Source: CAWABB01 sp963701735
GTDB lineage: Bacteria; Bacteroidota; Ignavibacteria; UBA10030; UBA6906
Length of the DNA: 64,000 nucleotides
Direction of reading: 5' to 3'
Assembly (NCBI GenBank): GCA_963701735.1
Contig: CAVPBI010000023.1
Location: forward strand, 186,001 to 250,000
Numbering within the stretch: the first letter of the stretch is position 1; each line of letters starts with the position of its first letter. Made by a program: the position numbers and the translations under genes. Positions 1 through 9,044 of the stretch are shown piece after piece. Below the pieces are notes generated by a model. That model saw only the letters and a list, made by a program, of their open reading frames with translations, had not been told where the DNA came from and did no database searches.

Positions 1-222
1 GGAATCCCCGCCCCTTCTCTTCCCCACCTCTTCGAGAAGTTCTTCCGGATCGAGGGGACGAAGCCAGGGGGAACGGGTCTCGGACTGACAATTGCGAAGG
101 GGTTGATCGAAGCGCAGGGCGGTTCAATCCATGCTGAGAACCGGCTCGGCGGCGGAGCGAGGTTCATTATTCGCCTCCCGTATGCGCCGCCGGATCCTTC
201 AACAGGCGAAGCACAGGAATGA
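1..222 (+). CDS. kdpD: KdpD-type sensor histidine kinase, C-terminal end only
   Basis: Only the last 73 residues are in the window; the gene begins upstream. Frame 1 reads through an ATP-binding HATPase end: HLFEKFFRIEG (F box region), then GGTGLGLTIAKGL (G2 box) and GGSIHAENRLGGGARF near the C-terminus. This FEKFFR...GTGLGL spacing is typical of KdpD, the membrane kinase that senses K+ limitation or turgor and phosphorylates KdpE. The stop TGA at 220-222 overlaps the ATG of the next gene (ATGA), so the two are translationally coupled. The KdpD assignment rests mainly on the KdpE-like partner, because the Usp and sensor domains are outside the window; a different hybrid kinase is possible. 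Confidence 0.8.
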   Translation, partial: GIPAPSLPHLFEKFFRIEGTKPGGTGLGLTIAKGLIEAQGGSIHAENRLGGGARFIIRLPYAPPDPSTGEAQE

Positions 223-908
223 GCGTCGTGCCCAATATCCTCGTGGTTGACGACGAGATCCAGATGCGTCGGCTCGTGAAGATGACGCTGGAGGTCGAGG
301 GGTACCGGGTGATGCTTGCGGAAACCGGAGAAGAGGGAATACGAATGGCCGGGACGGACCGCCCGGATCTGGTCGTCCTGGATCTTGGACTTCCTGACAT
401 GGACGGGATGCAAGTCCTGAAGAGCATTCGCGAGTGGTCGCGTCGCCCCGTCATCGTCGTTTCGGTCAGAAACACCGAACAGGACATCGTTCAGGCGCTC
501 GACGCCGGGGCGGACGATTATCTCACGAAGCCTTACAGGCCGGGTGAGCTTCTGGCGCGGGTCCGGCTCGCACTTCGGCGAGGCGGGGACCAGGAAGGTG
601 GGCCTCATGAACTGCCCGAAGGGATTGCAGTGGACCTCGCCGCCCGAACGGTCATGCGGGGAGAGCAGGAAATCAAGCTCACCGCGACGGAATGGTCGTT
701 GCTCGCTCTCCTGGTGAGGAACGAGGGTCGGGTCCTGACGCATGCAACCATACTTCGCGAGGTCTGGGGCCCGGCCTTCAGCGAGGAAACGCAATACACG
801 CGTGTCTACGTGGCGGCGCTCAGACGAAAGCTCGAGTCTGATCCTTCCCGTCCGAAGATCATCATCACCGAATCGGGGATCGGATACAGGCTCAGGGCAA
901 AGGGCTAA
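219..908 (+). CDS. kdpE: KdpE-type response regulator (OmpR family)
   Basis: A 229-residue two-domain regulator. The receiver domain (about 5-120) has the acidic pair D11/D12, the phospho-acceptor D55 in VVLDLGLPDMDG, S82 and K104 in the YLTKPY switch. Residues about 130-227 form an OmpR/PhoB winged helix, including LTATEWSLLALL and YTRVYVAALRRKLE. The sequence closely follows KdpE, the activator of the KdpFABC potassium ATPase, and the gene overlaps the kinase by 4 bp. No kdpA, kdpB or kdpC lies downstream; if present they are upstream of the window. Confidence in the KdpE subfamily is good but not absolute. Confidence 0.88.
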   Translation: MSVVPNILVVDDEIQMRRLVKMTLEVEGYRVMLAETGEEGIRMAGTDRPDLVVLDLGLPDMDGMQVLKSIREWSRRPVIVVSVRNTEQDIVQALDAGADDYLTKPYRPGELLARVRLALRRGGDQEGGPHELPEGIAVDLAARTVMRGEQEIKLTATEWSLLALLVRNEGRVLTHATILREVWGPAFSEETQYTRVYVAALRRKLESDPSRPKIIITESGIGYRLRAKG

Positions 909-914
909 ACGCAC

Positions 915-938
915 GAGCCCGGCTTCTGGGCCGGGCTC
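915..938. terminator. GC-rich hairpin between convergent kdpE and rhlE
   Basis: Nine-base arms GAGCCCGGC and GCCGGGCTC enclose a 6-nt loop seven bases after the kdpE stop. There is no good T tract on either side, so factor-independent termination is only probable. The position between convergent genes supports a bidirectional terminator. Confidence 0.5.
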
Positions 939-997
939 GCTGCGTAATAAACGTGCCTGCTGGTGCGGGCACAGTATCGGATGATGGCGTGCGCTCT

Positions 998-2494
998 TCA
1001 GCGCGGGTAGTTCGACCACCCTCCCGTCGATGAAGATTTCCGGCCGGATTTTCCCCTGCCCGCCGGCTGCCTCCGCCTGCCGCTTCCCTGGCCTTCGCGC
1101 CGTTGGGGCCGTTCCTGCCGTTGCGGCTGTTCCTGTCGTTGCGCGTGTTCCGGCCGCTGGGGATGTTCCATGCCGGCATGACGCTTCGGTTGTTCCTGGA
1201 CGACATGGCTCTTCGGCTGCTCGTCACCGGCGTGCGGCTTCGAGCGTGCGCGACCTTCATGCCGCCCGGAGTGCCGGTCCCCGGCGGCGGGAGTCCGCCT
1301 GGACGGACGATGGTCCCCACGTGCCGGCGGCTCGCCTGCATGATCGGCGTGCGACGCCTGCGTGGGAGCCCCCGGGTACGGGTCGACCGTGAAGCGCTTC
1401 CCGATGAAGCGCTCTATCCTGTGCAGCGGATCCTTCTCTTCCCTGCTCACGAACGTGACAGCGTCGCCCGTCGCGCCGGCTCGGCCGGTCCGCCCGATCC
1501 GGTGGATGTAATCCTCCGCGTACTGCGGCACGTCATAGTTGATCACGTGCGAAATTCCGGTGACGTCGATGCCGCGGGCGGCAATGTCGGTTGCGACGAG
1601 CACGCGGAACTCCCCCCGCTTGAACCCTTCCAGCGCTCGTTCGCGCTGACCCTGGGTTCTGTTCGAGTGAATCGCCACCGCGTTGATCCCCTTGCGTGCC
1701 AGCCGGCGGGTGATCTTGTCGGCCCCGTGCTTCGTGCGCGAGAAGACAAGAACGCTGCCCATGCTCTCGGCTTCGAGAGCATGCACGAGCACGTCTGTCT
1801 TCAGCTCACGCGGCACCGCGTAGAAATGCTGCTTGACGGTCTCCACGGGGTTGCGGCGTTCGCCGACCTCGACGGTCTGCGGCGACTGCAGGATGTCCCC
1901 GGCCAGATCCTTGATGTCCGGAGAAATCGTTGCCGAGAAGAGCAGCGTCTGCCGCTGCTTCGGGACTGCGTCGATGATCTTCTTGACGTCGCGGATGAAT
2001 CCCATGTCGAGCATGCGGTCTGCCTCGTCAAGCACAAGAACCTGGACGTGCGAGAGGTCGATCGCCCGCTGGTGAAGGTGATCGAGCAGCCGTCCGGGTG
2101 TCGCCACGACGATGTCCACCCCCCGGCGAAGCTGCTTGACCTGCGCGTCCATCCCGACGCCGCCGTAAATCGAGGCGGTCGTCAACGGGAGGAAGCGGCC
2201 ATAGGCCGATGCGGCGAGCTGCACCTGCTGGGCGAGCTCGCGGGTCGGCGTGAGAATGAGCGCACGGGGCTTCCGGTGCGTCCCCTGCCGGTTGTCATCA
2301 AGCGAGAGCCGGTTGAGGATCGGAAGCACGAACGCCGCTGTCTTTCCCGTCCCCGTCTGCGCGCCAGCGATAAGGTCGCGACCCGCAATCACGTGGCGAA
2401 TGGCAAGCGTTTGAATCGGCGTCGGCGTCGTGTAGCCGGCTGCCTGCACGCCTTGAAGAACGAGGTCGGAAAGACCTAGTTTGGTGAAACCCAT
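998..2494 (-). CDS. rhlE: DEAD-box ATP-dependent RNA helicase, RhlE type
   Basis: Unwinds RNA duplexes in ribosome assembly, RNA decay or cold adaptation. From the chosen ATG at 2494 (MGFTKLGLSD, 498 aa) the motifs run in order: Q motif PTPIQ 24-28, motif I AQTGTGKT 45-52, Ia PTREL about 83-87, DEAD 156-159, SAT 187-189, then ARGIDV and HRIGRTGR in the second RecA domain. The last ~110 residues are a disordered basic tail with degenerate EQPQRQERPQR-like repeats, as in RhlE proteins, probably for RNA binding. A longer ORF from 2533 exists, but the family start and an AGGG-like site 8 bp upstream favour 2494. The next gene upstream on this strand is the RRM protein, 228 bp away. Confidence 0.93.
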   Translation of the reverse strand: MGFTKLGLSDLVLQGVQAAGYTTPTPIQTLAIRHVIAGRDLIAGAQTGTGKTAAFVLPILNRLSLDDNRQGTHRKPRALILTPTRELAQQVQLAASAYGRFLPLTTASIYGGVGMDAQVKQLRRGVDIVVATPGRLLDHLHQRAIDLSHVQVLVLDEADRMLDMGFIRDVKKIIDAVPKQRQTLLFSATISPDIKDLAGDILQSPQTVEVGERRNPVETVKQHFYAVPRELKTDVLVHALEAESMGSVLVFSRTKHGADKITRRLARKGINAVAIHSNRTQGQRERALEGFKRGEFRVLVATDIAARGIDVTGISHVINYDVPQYAEDYIHRIGRTGRAGATGDAVTFVSREEKDPLHRIERFIGKRFTVDPYPGAPTQASHADHAGEPPARGDHRPSRRTPAAGDRHSGRHEGRARSKPHAGDEQPKSHVVQEQPKRHAGMEHPQRPEHAQRQEQPQRQERPQRREGQGSGRRRQPAGRGKSGRKSSSTGGWSNYPR

Positions 2495-2722
2495 ACAATA
2501 ACCCTGTAATAAAGTGAAATGAAGTCCGGCCAAGGTCCGTCCACAACGCGTGGCGGGGCCGTGCTACAATCCGTTCAACGCGCCGTCAGAAATAAGGCTG
2601 GAGTCGTGTCGAAGATGGCGAGGGGGAATCAGTACCACGAGAGGTCGATTCGGCAAGCCGCTGGTTTGCAGTGCCGTAAAATAGCAAATCTTCCGGCCAA
2701 ACACAAACCGCCTGCCTGACGA

Positions 2723-3018
2723 TCACCACGAACGTCGCCTGCCGCCGCCCCGGCCACCCTTGCTCTGCTTCCGTTGATCGCGAGGACGAGCCTCCGTGAT
2801 GTCCATCGATTGACCCTTCAACTGGGTCCGGTGCAACCCCGCAATCGCCGCCTCTGCTTCAGATTTTCAGGCATCTCAACGAACCCGAAACCTTTGGATA
2901 CGCCGGAAAACTTGTCCTTGGCAAGGCTGACCGACGCGAGCTTGCCGAATGGTTCGAAAAGCGCCCGAAGCTCCGCCTCGGTGACATCACGCGATAGATT
3001 CCCGATAAAGAGATTCAC
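2723..3018 (-). CDS. Small RRM-domain RNA-binding protein (frameshifted)
   Basis: A one-domain RNA recognition motif protein of about 98 aa, as found in cyanobacteria and FCB bacteria and often cold-induced. The GTG start at 3018 has AAGGGAT upstream. RNP2 is LFIGNL at residues 3-8 and RNP1 is KGFGFVEM around 43-50. The frame then breaks after MPE: the run of four A (about 2860-2866) seems one base short. One extra A restores SEAEAAIAGLHRTQLKGQ, MDITEARPRDQRKQ and a Gly/Arg-rich tail ending RRRSW at the TGA at 2723-2725. This is the only clear -1 shift in the window. RhlE lies downstream on the same strand, so the pair may act together on structured RNA. Confidence 0.82.
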
Positions 3019-3321
3019 TGTATATCCCTTGATATGTCAACGTTCGAATGAGGACAAACGCCCCCGTCGATTTTCGGCAATCACGACATCCCTGCGGAGG
3101 CCTCTGCATCTAATGTACGCTAACTTACCGAGGTATCCAAGCTCCCCGCATCCCATATTCCCATTACCGCGAAGCAGTTATCAAGTTGAGAAGGAAATTG
3201 GGCTTCATACCCGCTCAAGCTGAGGATACCGGCGGAAATGCTCCCCTCATTCTGTGGCATCCCCTTTGCAGTTAGAGCGAGGAACTCCCCGAAAAGCCCC
3301 TCACCACACACGCCCGATCCC
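3019..3321. other. Divergent intergenic region between RRM gene and GH5 gene
   Basis: 303 bp. It holds a good minus-strand promoter for the RRM gene (3112-3140). For the plus strand I find no convincing promoter. An alternative in-frame start for the GH5 gene at 3238 would use part of this region, but it precedes the signal peptide and is unlikely to be real. Confidence 0.5.
3112..3140 (-). promoter_or_regulatory. Predicted sigma-70-type promoter of the RRM gene
   Basis: On the minus strand, TTGGAT (3140-3135), a 17-bp spacer and TACATT (3117-3112). The predicted start near 3105 gives a leader of about 87 nt before the GTG at 3018. Confidence 0.55.
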
Positions 3322-5311
3322 ATGACCCGAATCCGCCGCACCCTGGTCTTCACTGTCCTTATCGCCGTCTCCTTCGCCTGCCAGGCGCGCGGACAAGGAT
3401 TTCTGCACGCGTCGGGGCAAACCATCCGCGACGGGGCGGGCAACGAGATCCTGCTCCGCGGTATGGGGCTGGGCGGCTGGCTGGTCCCCGAGGGATACAT
3501 GCTGCAGACCTCCGGCTTCGCCAACTCACCGACAGAGATCGATTCCGTCATCGTCGATCTGGTCGGGCAGGCGAACGCGGACGAGTTCTGGCGGCGCTAT
3601 CGCGCAAACTACGTGACGAAGAGGGACGTCGATTCCCTCGCTGCCTGGGGGTTCAACTCAATCCGCCTCCCGATGCACTACAATCTCCTGACCCCCAAGG
3701 ACCAACCCGGCGTCTATCTCGAATCCGGATTCGCATACATCGATTCCCTCCTTGCGTGGTGCGAGGCAAACAGACTGTATCTGATTCTCGATTTGCATTG
3801 CGCCCCCGGCGGCCAGAACTCCGGCAACATCAGCGACTACATCCCCGGCGAGCCATCGCTGTGGGAGAGCGAGGCCAACAGGCAGCGAACTGTCGACCTC
3901 TGGCAAACCCTCGCCGCACGGTATGCGTCCGACGAGTGGATCGGAGGGTACGACCTCATCAATGAAACCGCATGGGACCTCGGAGCCGGAAACGTCCCGT
4001 TGCGCGATCTCATGATCCGGATCACAAACGCAATCCGCGGGGTGGATCCCAACCACATCGTCTTCATCGAAGGGAACTGGTACGCCACCGACTTCAACGG
4101 GCTTGCGCCGAAGTGGGACAACAACATGGTGTACAGCTTTCACAAATACTGGAACTCCAACGACTTCTCTTCTATAGGCTACCTCCTGTCGCTGCGGAAC
4201 TCGCAGAACGTCCCGCTCTGGCTCGGGGAGTCGGGCGAGAACTCCAACCATTGGTTCGCCGAATGCATTGCCCTTGTCGAGGCGAACAACATCGGATGGG
4301 CCTGGTGGCCACACAAGAAGATCGAATCCATCGCCGGCCCCCTCTCCTCCCGGAAAACTCCCGGATACGATTACCTCCTCCGATACTGGTCGGGACAGGT
4401 TTCCCGTCCGACGGAAGGCTACGCGGTCGACGCGCTCTTCGGGCAGGCCGAGAATCTGAAGATCGAGAAGTGCATCTACCAGCATGACGTCATCGACGCC
4501 GTCCTTCGGCTGCCGACCGATACCCGGCGTCTCCCGTATGCGCACAACGCGATCCCCGGAACCGTCTTTGCCGCGAATTACGACATGGGCATGAACGCCT
4601 TCGCCTACAAGGACGTCGATTTCCAGAACCTCGGGAATTCATCCTACAACGCCGGCTGGTCGTACAGAAACGACGGCGTCGACATCGAGAAGTGTTCCGA
4701 TTTTCTGTCGAACGGCTTCAACGTCGGATGGACTGCCGCGAGTGAGTTCCTTACCTACACCGTCGACGTGGCCACACCCGGAACGTATCACCTCGGACTG
4801 CGCGTCGCGGCGGAGCAGGCCGGCGGATCGACACTCCTGAGGTGGGATGGAGCGGTGATGATGCCCCTGCTCTCGATCCCGGCGACCGGGGGATGGCGGT
4901 CGTGGGTCACCGTCAACGCGGGCCTGTTCACGACGACTGCCGGAACGCACGACTTCCGGATGGACATTGTGGCCGCCGGGTTCAACATCGCATCCATGAT
5001 CTTTTCGCTCGTGACGGCGGCGGACAACCCCGCCGGGAGCCTCCCTCTCGCCTTCTCGCTGGGGCAGAATCATCCGAATCCGTTCAACCCGGAAACGACG
5101 ATCGATTTTCAAATCCCCGCGTCTGGCCGGGTGAAGTTGTCGGTCTTCGACATGCTCGGCCGCGAGGTTGCGGCGCTCGTTGACGAGGAGCTGGAGCCCG
5201 GCAACCACACTGTCAGATTCGATGCCCGCCGCCTCGCCAGCGGCGTGTATCTCTATCGGCTCGCTGCCGGTGCGTTCACAGCAGACCCGCACGATGCTGC
5301 TGATGAAGTAG
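3322..5311 (+). CDS. Secreted GH5 glycoside hydrolase with carbohydrate-binding module and T9SS sorting domain (frameshift near the end)
   Basis: Probable endo-beta-glucanase or related GH5 enzyme. The start at 3322 gives signal peptide MTRIRRTLVFTVLIAVSFAC. The GH5 (beta/alpha)8 domain spans about 35-390: RGMGLGGWLVPEG, catalytic acid/base E215 in YDLINETAWD, and nucleophile E303 in WLGESGENSNHW. Residues about 430-560 resemble a CBM6-like beta-sandwich (EFLTYTVDVATPGTYHLGLR). The end is a type A T9SS domain, with NHPNPFNPETTI and GREVAALVDEELEPGNHTVRF, for export through the outer membrane. After YRLAAGAF the frame slips: removing one base near 5276-5282 gives QQTRTMLLMK and TAG at 5309-5311, the usual sorting-domain ending. 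Otherwise the ORF runs on to 5370 with an atypical tail. Confidence 0.88.
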
Positions 5312-5366
5312 TATCCGCATCGCCCCCTTCGGATCGGACCCGCATCCGATTCAGCAGGCCACGCAG

Positions 5367-6909
5367 ATGAACAGAATCACGACATTCATACGCTCGTATC
5401 CTCACCTGGTTCTCCCTGCCGCCATGCTGTTCGCAATCGAAGTGGCGACGTCGTTCACGCCCGCCTACGAGTACTTCATCGACGAGCTCTACTATATCGC
5501 GTGCGCGAAGCGGCTTGCCTTCGGGTACGTGGATCATCCCCCGCTCGCGCCGTTCCTCCTGCGCATCAGCGGCACACTGTTCGGCTATTCGGTGACAGCG
5601 CTCAGGATCGTCCCGGCCCTTGCAGGCGCAGCCGTCGTGATTCTCACCGGCCTCATGGCGAGGGAGATGGGCGGCAAACGACTGGCGCAAGCATTCGCAG
5701 CCATCACGTCGATCGCCTCTCCCCTGCTCCTGACCTTCTTCAGCTTCTTCTCGGTCAATGCGCTCGAAATCTGCTTCTGGACTGCAGCGCTCTATGTCCT
5801 CATCCGCATGATCAACACGGGACAGTCAAGGGTCTGGCTCGCCTTCGGCGTGATCTCCGGACTCGCCCTGCTGACGAAGCACACATATGTCCTGTTTGGC
5901 GGGACGGTCGTGGTCGCTCTTGCGTTCTCGGACCAGCGCAATCATCTCGCCTCGGGCCAGTTCTGGCAGGGGGCCCTTGTCGCGGCCGCACTGCTGACTC
6001 CGAACATCGTCTGGCAGATCGCGAACGGGTTCCCATCCCTCGAGTTCTACCGGAACGCGATGCTCTACAAGAACATCCCGACTCCGCCACTCGAGGTGTT
6101 CCTCACCCAGATCGTCGTGATGAATCCGATTGCGTTCCCGATCTGGGCGCTGGGCGCCTGGTATCTTCTCTTTCACACAGAAGGTAAACGGTACCGACTC
6201 GTCGGCCTTGATCTTCGTGATCCTGTTCGCCGCGCTGATCGTGTCTCAATCCAGCAGGCCGGACCGCGTAGCGGGAATCTACCCGGTCGCCATCGCCGCA
6301 GGATGCATCGTCCTCGAACGGCTTCTGCAGGGACGGCGGCGGTGGTTCGCGACCGCCATCGCGTCAGGGCTGCTCGCTTCAGCGCTCGCGCTCGCGCCAC
6401 TGGCGCTTCCACTTCTTTCCCCTCAGGCGTCGGCCGACTACGCCGCAGCGACCGGACTCTTCAAACCGATGGAGCGTGGAGCGGGCAAGGCCTCGGTGCT
6501 TCCGCAGCTGCTCGCGGACAGAATCGGCTGGGAACACTTCGCCACCGAGATGGCTGATGCATTCCACTCGCTTCCGCCCGATGAACAGGAGCGGACATCG
6601 ATCTACGTACTGGACTACGGCCACGCCGGGATGCTGGAGCTCCGCAAGGAAGAGCTGGGCCTGCCGGACATCTTCAGCCCGCACAACACATACTGGATGT
6701 GGGGGCGAGAACAGACGATCGGATCCACCGTTCTGGCGCTTGTTCTGAACCCGAAAGACCTCGAAGGGGCATTCCGGGACGTGAGGCACGTGAAGCAAAT
6801 TCAGACCCCCCTCACGATGCCCTGGAGGAGCGATATTGGCGTTTTTGTCGCCAGAGAGCCCTATGTGGACCTCCGCCAGGCCTGGGAGCGCGTAAAGCAC
6901 TACGAGTAG
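5367..6909 (+). CDS. GT39/ArnT-like membrane glycosyltransferase (frameshifted)
   Basis: Polytopic dolichyl-phosphate-mannose-transferase-like (PMT_2) protein that would move a sugar from a polyprenyl-phosphate donor to an extracytoplasmic acceptor. The N-terminal half has the family pattern: DELYYIACAKRLAFGYVDHP, with the acidic residue in the first periplasmic loop, followed by PPLAPFLLRI and repeated hydrophobic segments, including LLTKHTYVLFGG. The frame changes between about 6180 and 6210. The second part (ALIFVILFAALIVSQSSRPD onward) continues the same protein to 6909, with a soluble C-terminal domain. With one base removed the product is 513 aa, normal for the family. Its start lies 56 bp after the likely true GH5 stop. 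Substrate unknown; it might glycosylate exported T9SS cargo or a lipid. Confidence 0.83.
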
Positions 6910-6931
6910 GCCCATCGACTCACCCAGCCTG

Positions 6932-6948
6932 CCCCCCCCGCCCCCCCC
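6932..6948. repeat. C8-G-C8 tract (G-rich on the minus strand)
   Basis: Eight C, one G, eight C, 22 bp after the glycosyltransferase stop. The complementary strand has two G8 blocks next to further G runs and could form a quadruplex. It is not a normal terminator, because no T tract follows. It lies between the glycosyltransferase gene and the branched-chain leader; no coding is visible in 6910-7064 apart from the promoter listed separately. Confidence 0.6.
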
Positions 6949-7020
6949 ACGCCGGGGCCGCGCACAGAGGGCGTGTCCGGCACCCCGGGCATAGTTCCGG
7001 GAAATTCTTCAGCTCCCCCC

Positions 7021-7048
7021 TTGATTCGAGCGTCCAGAACAGTATATT
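7021..7048 (+). promoter_or_regulatory. Predicted promoter of the ilv-leu operon leader
   Basis: TTGATT (7021-7026), a 16-bp spacer, TATATT (7043-7048). The predicted transcription start near 7055 lies about 10 nt before the ATG of the Leu-rich leader ORF, so the leader would be translated from almost the 5' end of the mRNA. Confidence 0.6.
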
Positions 7049-7064
7049 GATTGAATATTTGGCC

Positions 7065-7211
7065 ATGAACGAGACGCGAATCCATACTGCCGGGAGCCCT
7101 GCTGCTTCGATCAGCCGCCCCATCAGTGCGTCTCTTCACCTCGTCAATTTCTTCCTGCTGGTTCTTCTGAGCCTGCTGGCGATTACGGGCCTGCTGCTTC
7201 TGCAGAGCTAA
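7065..7211 (+). CDS. Candidate Leu-rich leader peptide of the branched-chain operon (or small membrane protein)
   Basis: A 48-codon ORF, MNETRIHTAGSPAASIS to GLLLLQS, then TAA. Its last 25 residues include LHLVNFFLLVLLSLL and AITGLLLLQS: 12 Leu, 2 Val and 1 Ile. It sits between a predicted promoter and ilvD, followed by a 10-bp inverted repeat. That arrangement fits a transcription-attenuation leader that reads Leu/Ile/Val-tRNA charging. The composition also fits a single transmembrane helix, so a small membrane protein cannot be excluded. No Shine-Dalgarno is evident. It resembles no named leader that I know in sequence. Confidence 0.5.
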   Translation: MNETRIHTAGSPAASISRPISASLHLVNFFLLVLLSLLAITGLLLLQS

Positions 7212-7216
7212 CCCGA

Positions 7217-7286
7217 CCGCCAGAGGCACACTCGATCACCCCTCACTCTTCACCGGCTGCACCCAGGATCTGAGCTCCTCTGGCGG
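7217..7286 (+). promoter_or_regulatory. Inverted repeat in the leader upstream of ilvD
   Basis: Perfect 10-base arms CCGCCAGAGG (7217-7226) and CCTCTGGCGG (7277-7286) begin five bases after the leader ORF stop and end 33 bp before the ilvD ATG. No T tract follows the second arm, so it is not itself a classical intrinsic terminator. It could be one of two alternative structures in an attenuator or could affect ilvD translation. No T-box consensus was seen. Confidence 0.4.
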
Positions 7287-7319
7287 ACGAATACAAGCGT
7301 CCTAAGGAAGTGGAGCGAC

Positions 7320-9036
7320 ATGGAGCACCGAGTCAACGAGCGTTTGCGAAGCGCCGAGATCACGGAAGGCGCGGCGCGAAGTCCCAACCGCGCGATGCTG
7401 CGAGCCGTCGGTTTCGGCGATGACGATTTCGGCAAGCCGATCGTCGGCGTCGCGAACGCGTACAGCAATCTCACCCCCTGCAATGTCGGACTGAACATCC
7501 TTGCGGACCGCGCGATGGCGGCGCTCCGGGCGTCGGGCGCGATGCCGCAGATGTTTGGCACCATCACGGTCAGCGACGGCATCTCGATGGGAACCGAAGG
7601 GATGAAGTACTCCCTTGTCTCCCGCGAAGTCATCGCCGATTCCATCGAGACCGTGTGCGGCGCACAGCGCATGGACGGCATCCTCGCGATCGGCGGGTGC
7701 GACAAGAACATGCCCGGCGCGATGATCGCCATCGCCCGGCTCAACATCCCGGCCATCTTTGTGTACGGCGGAACGATCAAGCCGGGAACGCTCAATGGCC
7801 GCGACCTCACGATCGTCAGCGCGTTCGAGGCGGTCGGACAGTACGGAGCGGGATCGATCACCGAGGAGCAGCTGCTCGAGGTCGAGCGCCACGCCTGCCC
7901 CGGCGCCGGCGCCTGCGGGGGCATGTATACCGCCAACACGATGTCGTCCGTGATCGAAGCGATGGGCCTCGCGCTCCCCGGCTCGTCCACGATGGCCGCC
8001 GAGGACGGGGAGAAGGCCGACAGTGCAGCCGCCTCGGCCAGGGCGCTCGTCAACGCCATCCAGAACAAGATCCTCCCCCGCACCCTCATGACCATGAAGG
8101 CGTTCGAGAACGCCATCGCGGTCGTCATGGCGCTCGGCGGATCGACGAATGCCGTCCTCCACCTTCTCGCTATCGCACACGCAGCGGGAGTCAGGCTCAC
8201 GATCGACGACTTCGAACGCATCCGGAAGAAGGTGCCGGTATTGTGCGACCTGAAGCCTTCCGGACGATTCGTCACCACCGAGTTCCATCAGGCGGGCGGC
8301 GTCCCGCAGGTCATGCGGATGCTCTTCGACCACGGCCTCGTTCACGGCGACGCGATGACCATCACCGGACAAACGGTCGCCGAGACGCTCCGGTCGGTCC
8401 CATCGAATCCTCCGGCCGGGGCAGGAGGTGATCCGGCAATGGGCGATGCCGATGTACGGCCAGGGACATCTTGCCATCCTCCGTGGGAACCTGGCGCCCG
8501 AGGGCGCGGTCGCAAAGATCACGGGTGTCAAGAGCCCTCATATGACCGGCCCGGCGCGCGTGTTCGATTCGGAAGAGCGCTGCCTCGACGCCATCCTGTC
8601 CGGGTCGATCAAGCCAGGCGACATCATCGTCATCCGCTACGAAGGGCCCCGCGGCGGCCCGGGAATGCGTGAAATGCTGGCCCCCACGTCCGCCATCATC
8701 GGCGCCGGCCTGGGCGACTCGGTCGGTTTGATCACGGACGGTCGGTTCTCCGGCGGAACGTTCGGCCTCGTCGTGGGGCACGTCGCCCCGGAGGCGGCTG
8801 TCGGCGGACCCATCGCCATCATCCGCGAGGGCGATCAGATCACCATCGACGCAGTGTCTTTGAGGCTCGACGTACGCCTCACGGACGCCGAGCTGAAGGA
8901 GCGGCGGGATCGCTGGGTCCCTCCCGCCCCCCGATATCAGAGCGGCGTTCTCCTGAAGTATGCCCGTGCGGTGTCAAGCAGCAGCACCGGGGCGATCACC
9001 GACGGCCCAATAACTGTTTCCCCGAACACACAGTAG
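7320..9036 (+). CDS. ilvD: Dihydroxy-acid dehydratase (frameshifted)
   Basis: Dehydrates 2,3-dihydroxy-isovalerate or -methylvalerate to the 2-keto acids of valine and isoleucine synthesis; an Fe-S enzyme. The ATG at 7320 has AAGGAAG upstream. Family signatures include NAYSNLTPCN, GGCDKNMPGAM (cluster Cys) and CPGAGACGGMYTANTM. The second half has SGRFSGGTFG-type sequence (TDGRFSGGTFGLVVGHV). The frame breaks after PSNPPAG: a run of four G at 8418-8421, where three would keep frame, shifts into QEVIRQWAMPMYGQGHLA. With one G removed the protein is 571 aa, normal for IlvD. First enzyme gene of the operon, 8 bp before ilvB. Confidence 0.95.
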
Positions 9037-9044
9037 GAGCAATC

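Noticed and set aside
1040..1300. Repetitive CGTT/CCGG-rich segment that looked like short tandem repeats or a CRISPR remnant
   Set aside because: It encodes the degenerate Gln/Arg/Pro repeats of the RhlE tail; repeat units vary and there are no spacers.
1103..2479. Long plus-strand ORF of 458 codons opposite the helicase gene
   Set aside because: It is antisense to rhlE, whose motifs are all present; high GC leaves the complementary frame open. No recognisable protein pattern.
7212..7319. T-box riboswitch upstream of ilvD
   Set aside because: The conserved AGGGTGGNACCGCG-type T-box sequence is absent and no specifier-loop arrangement was recognised.
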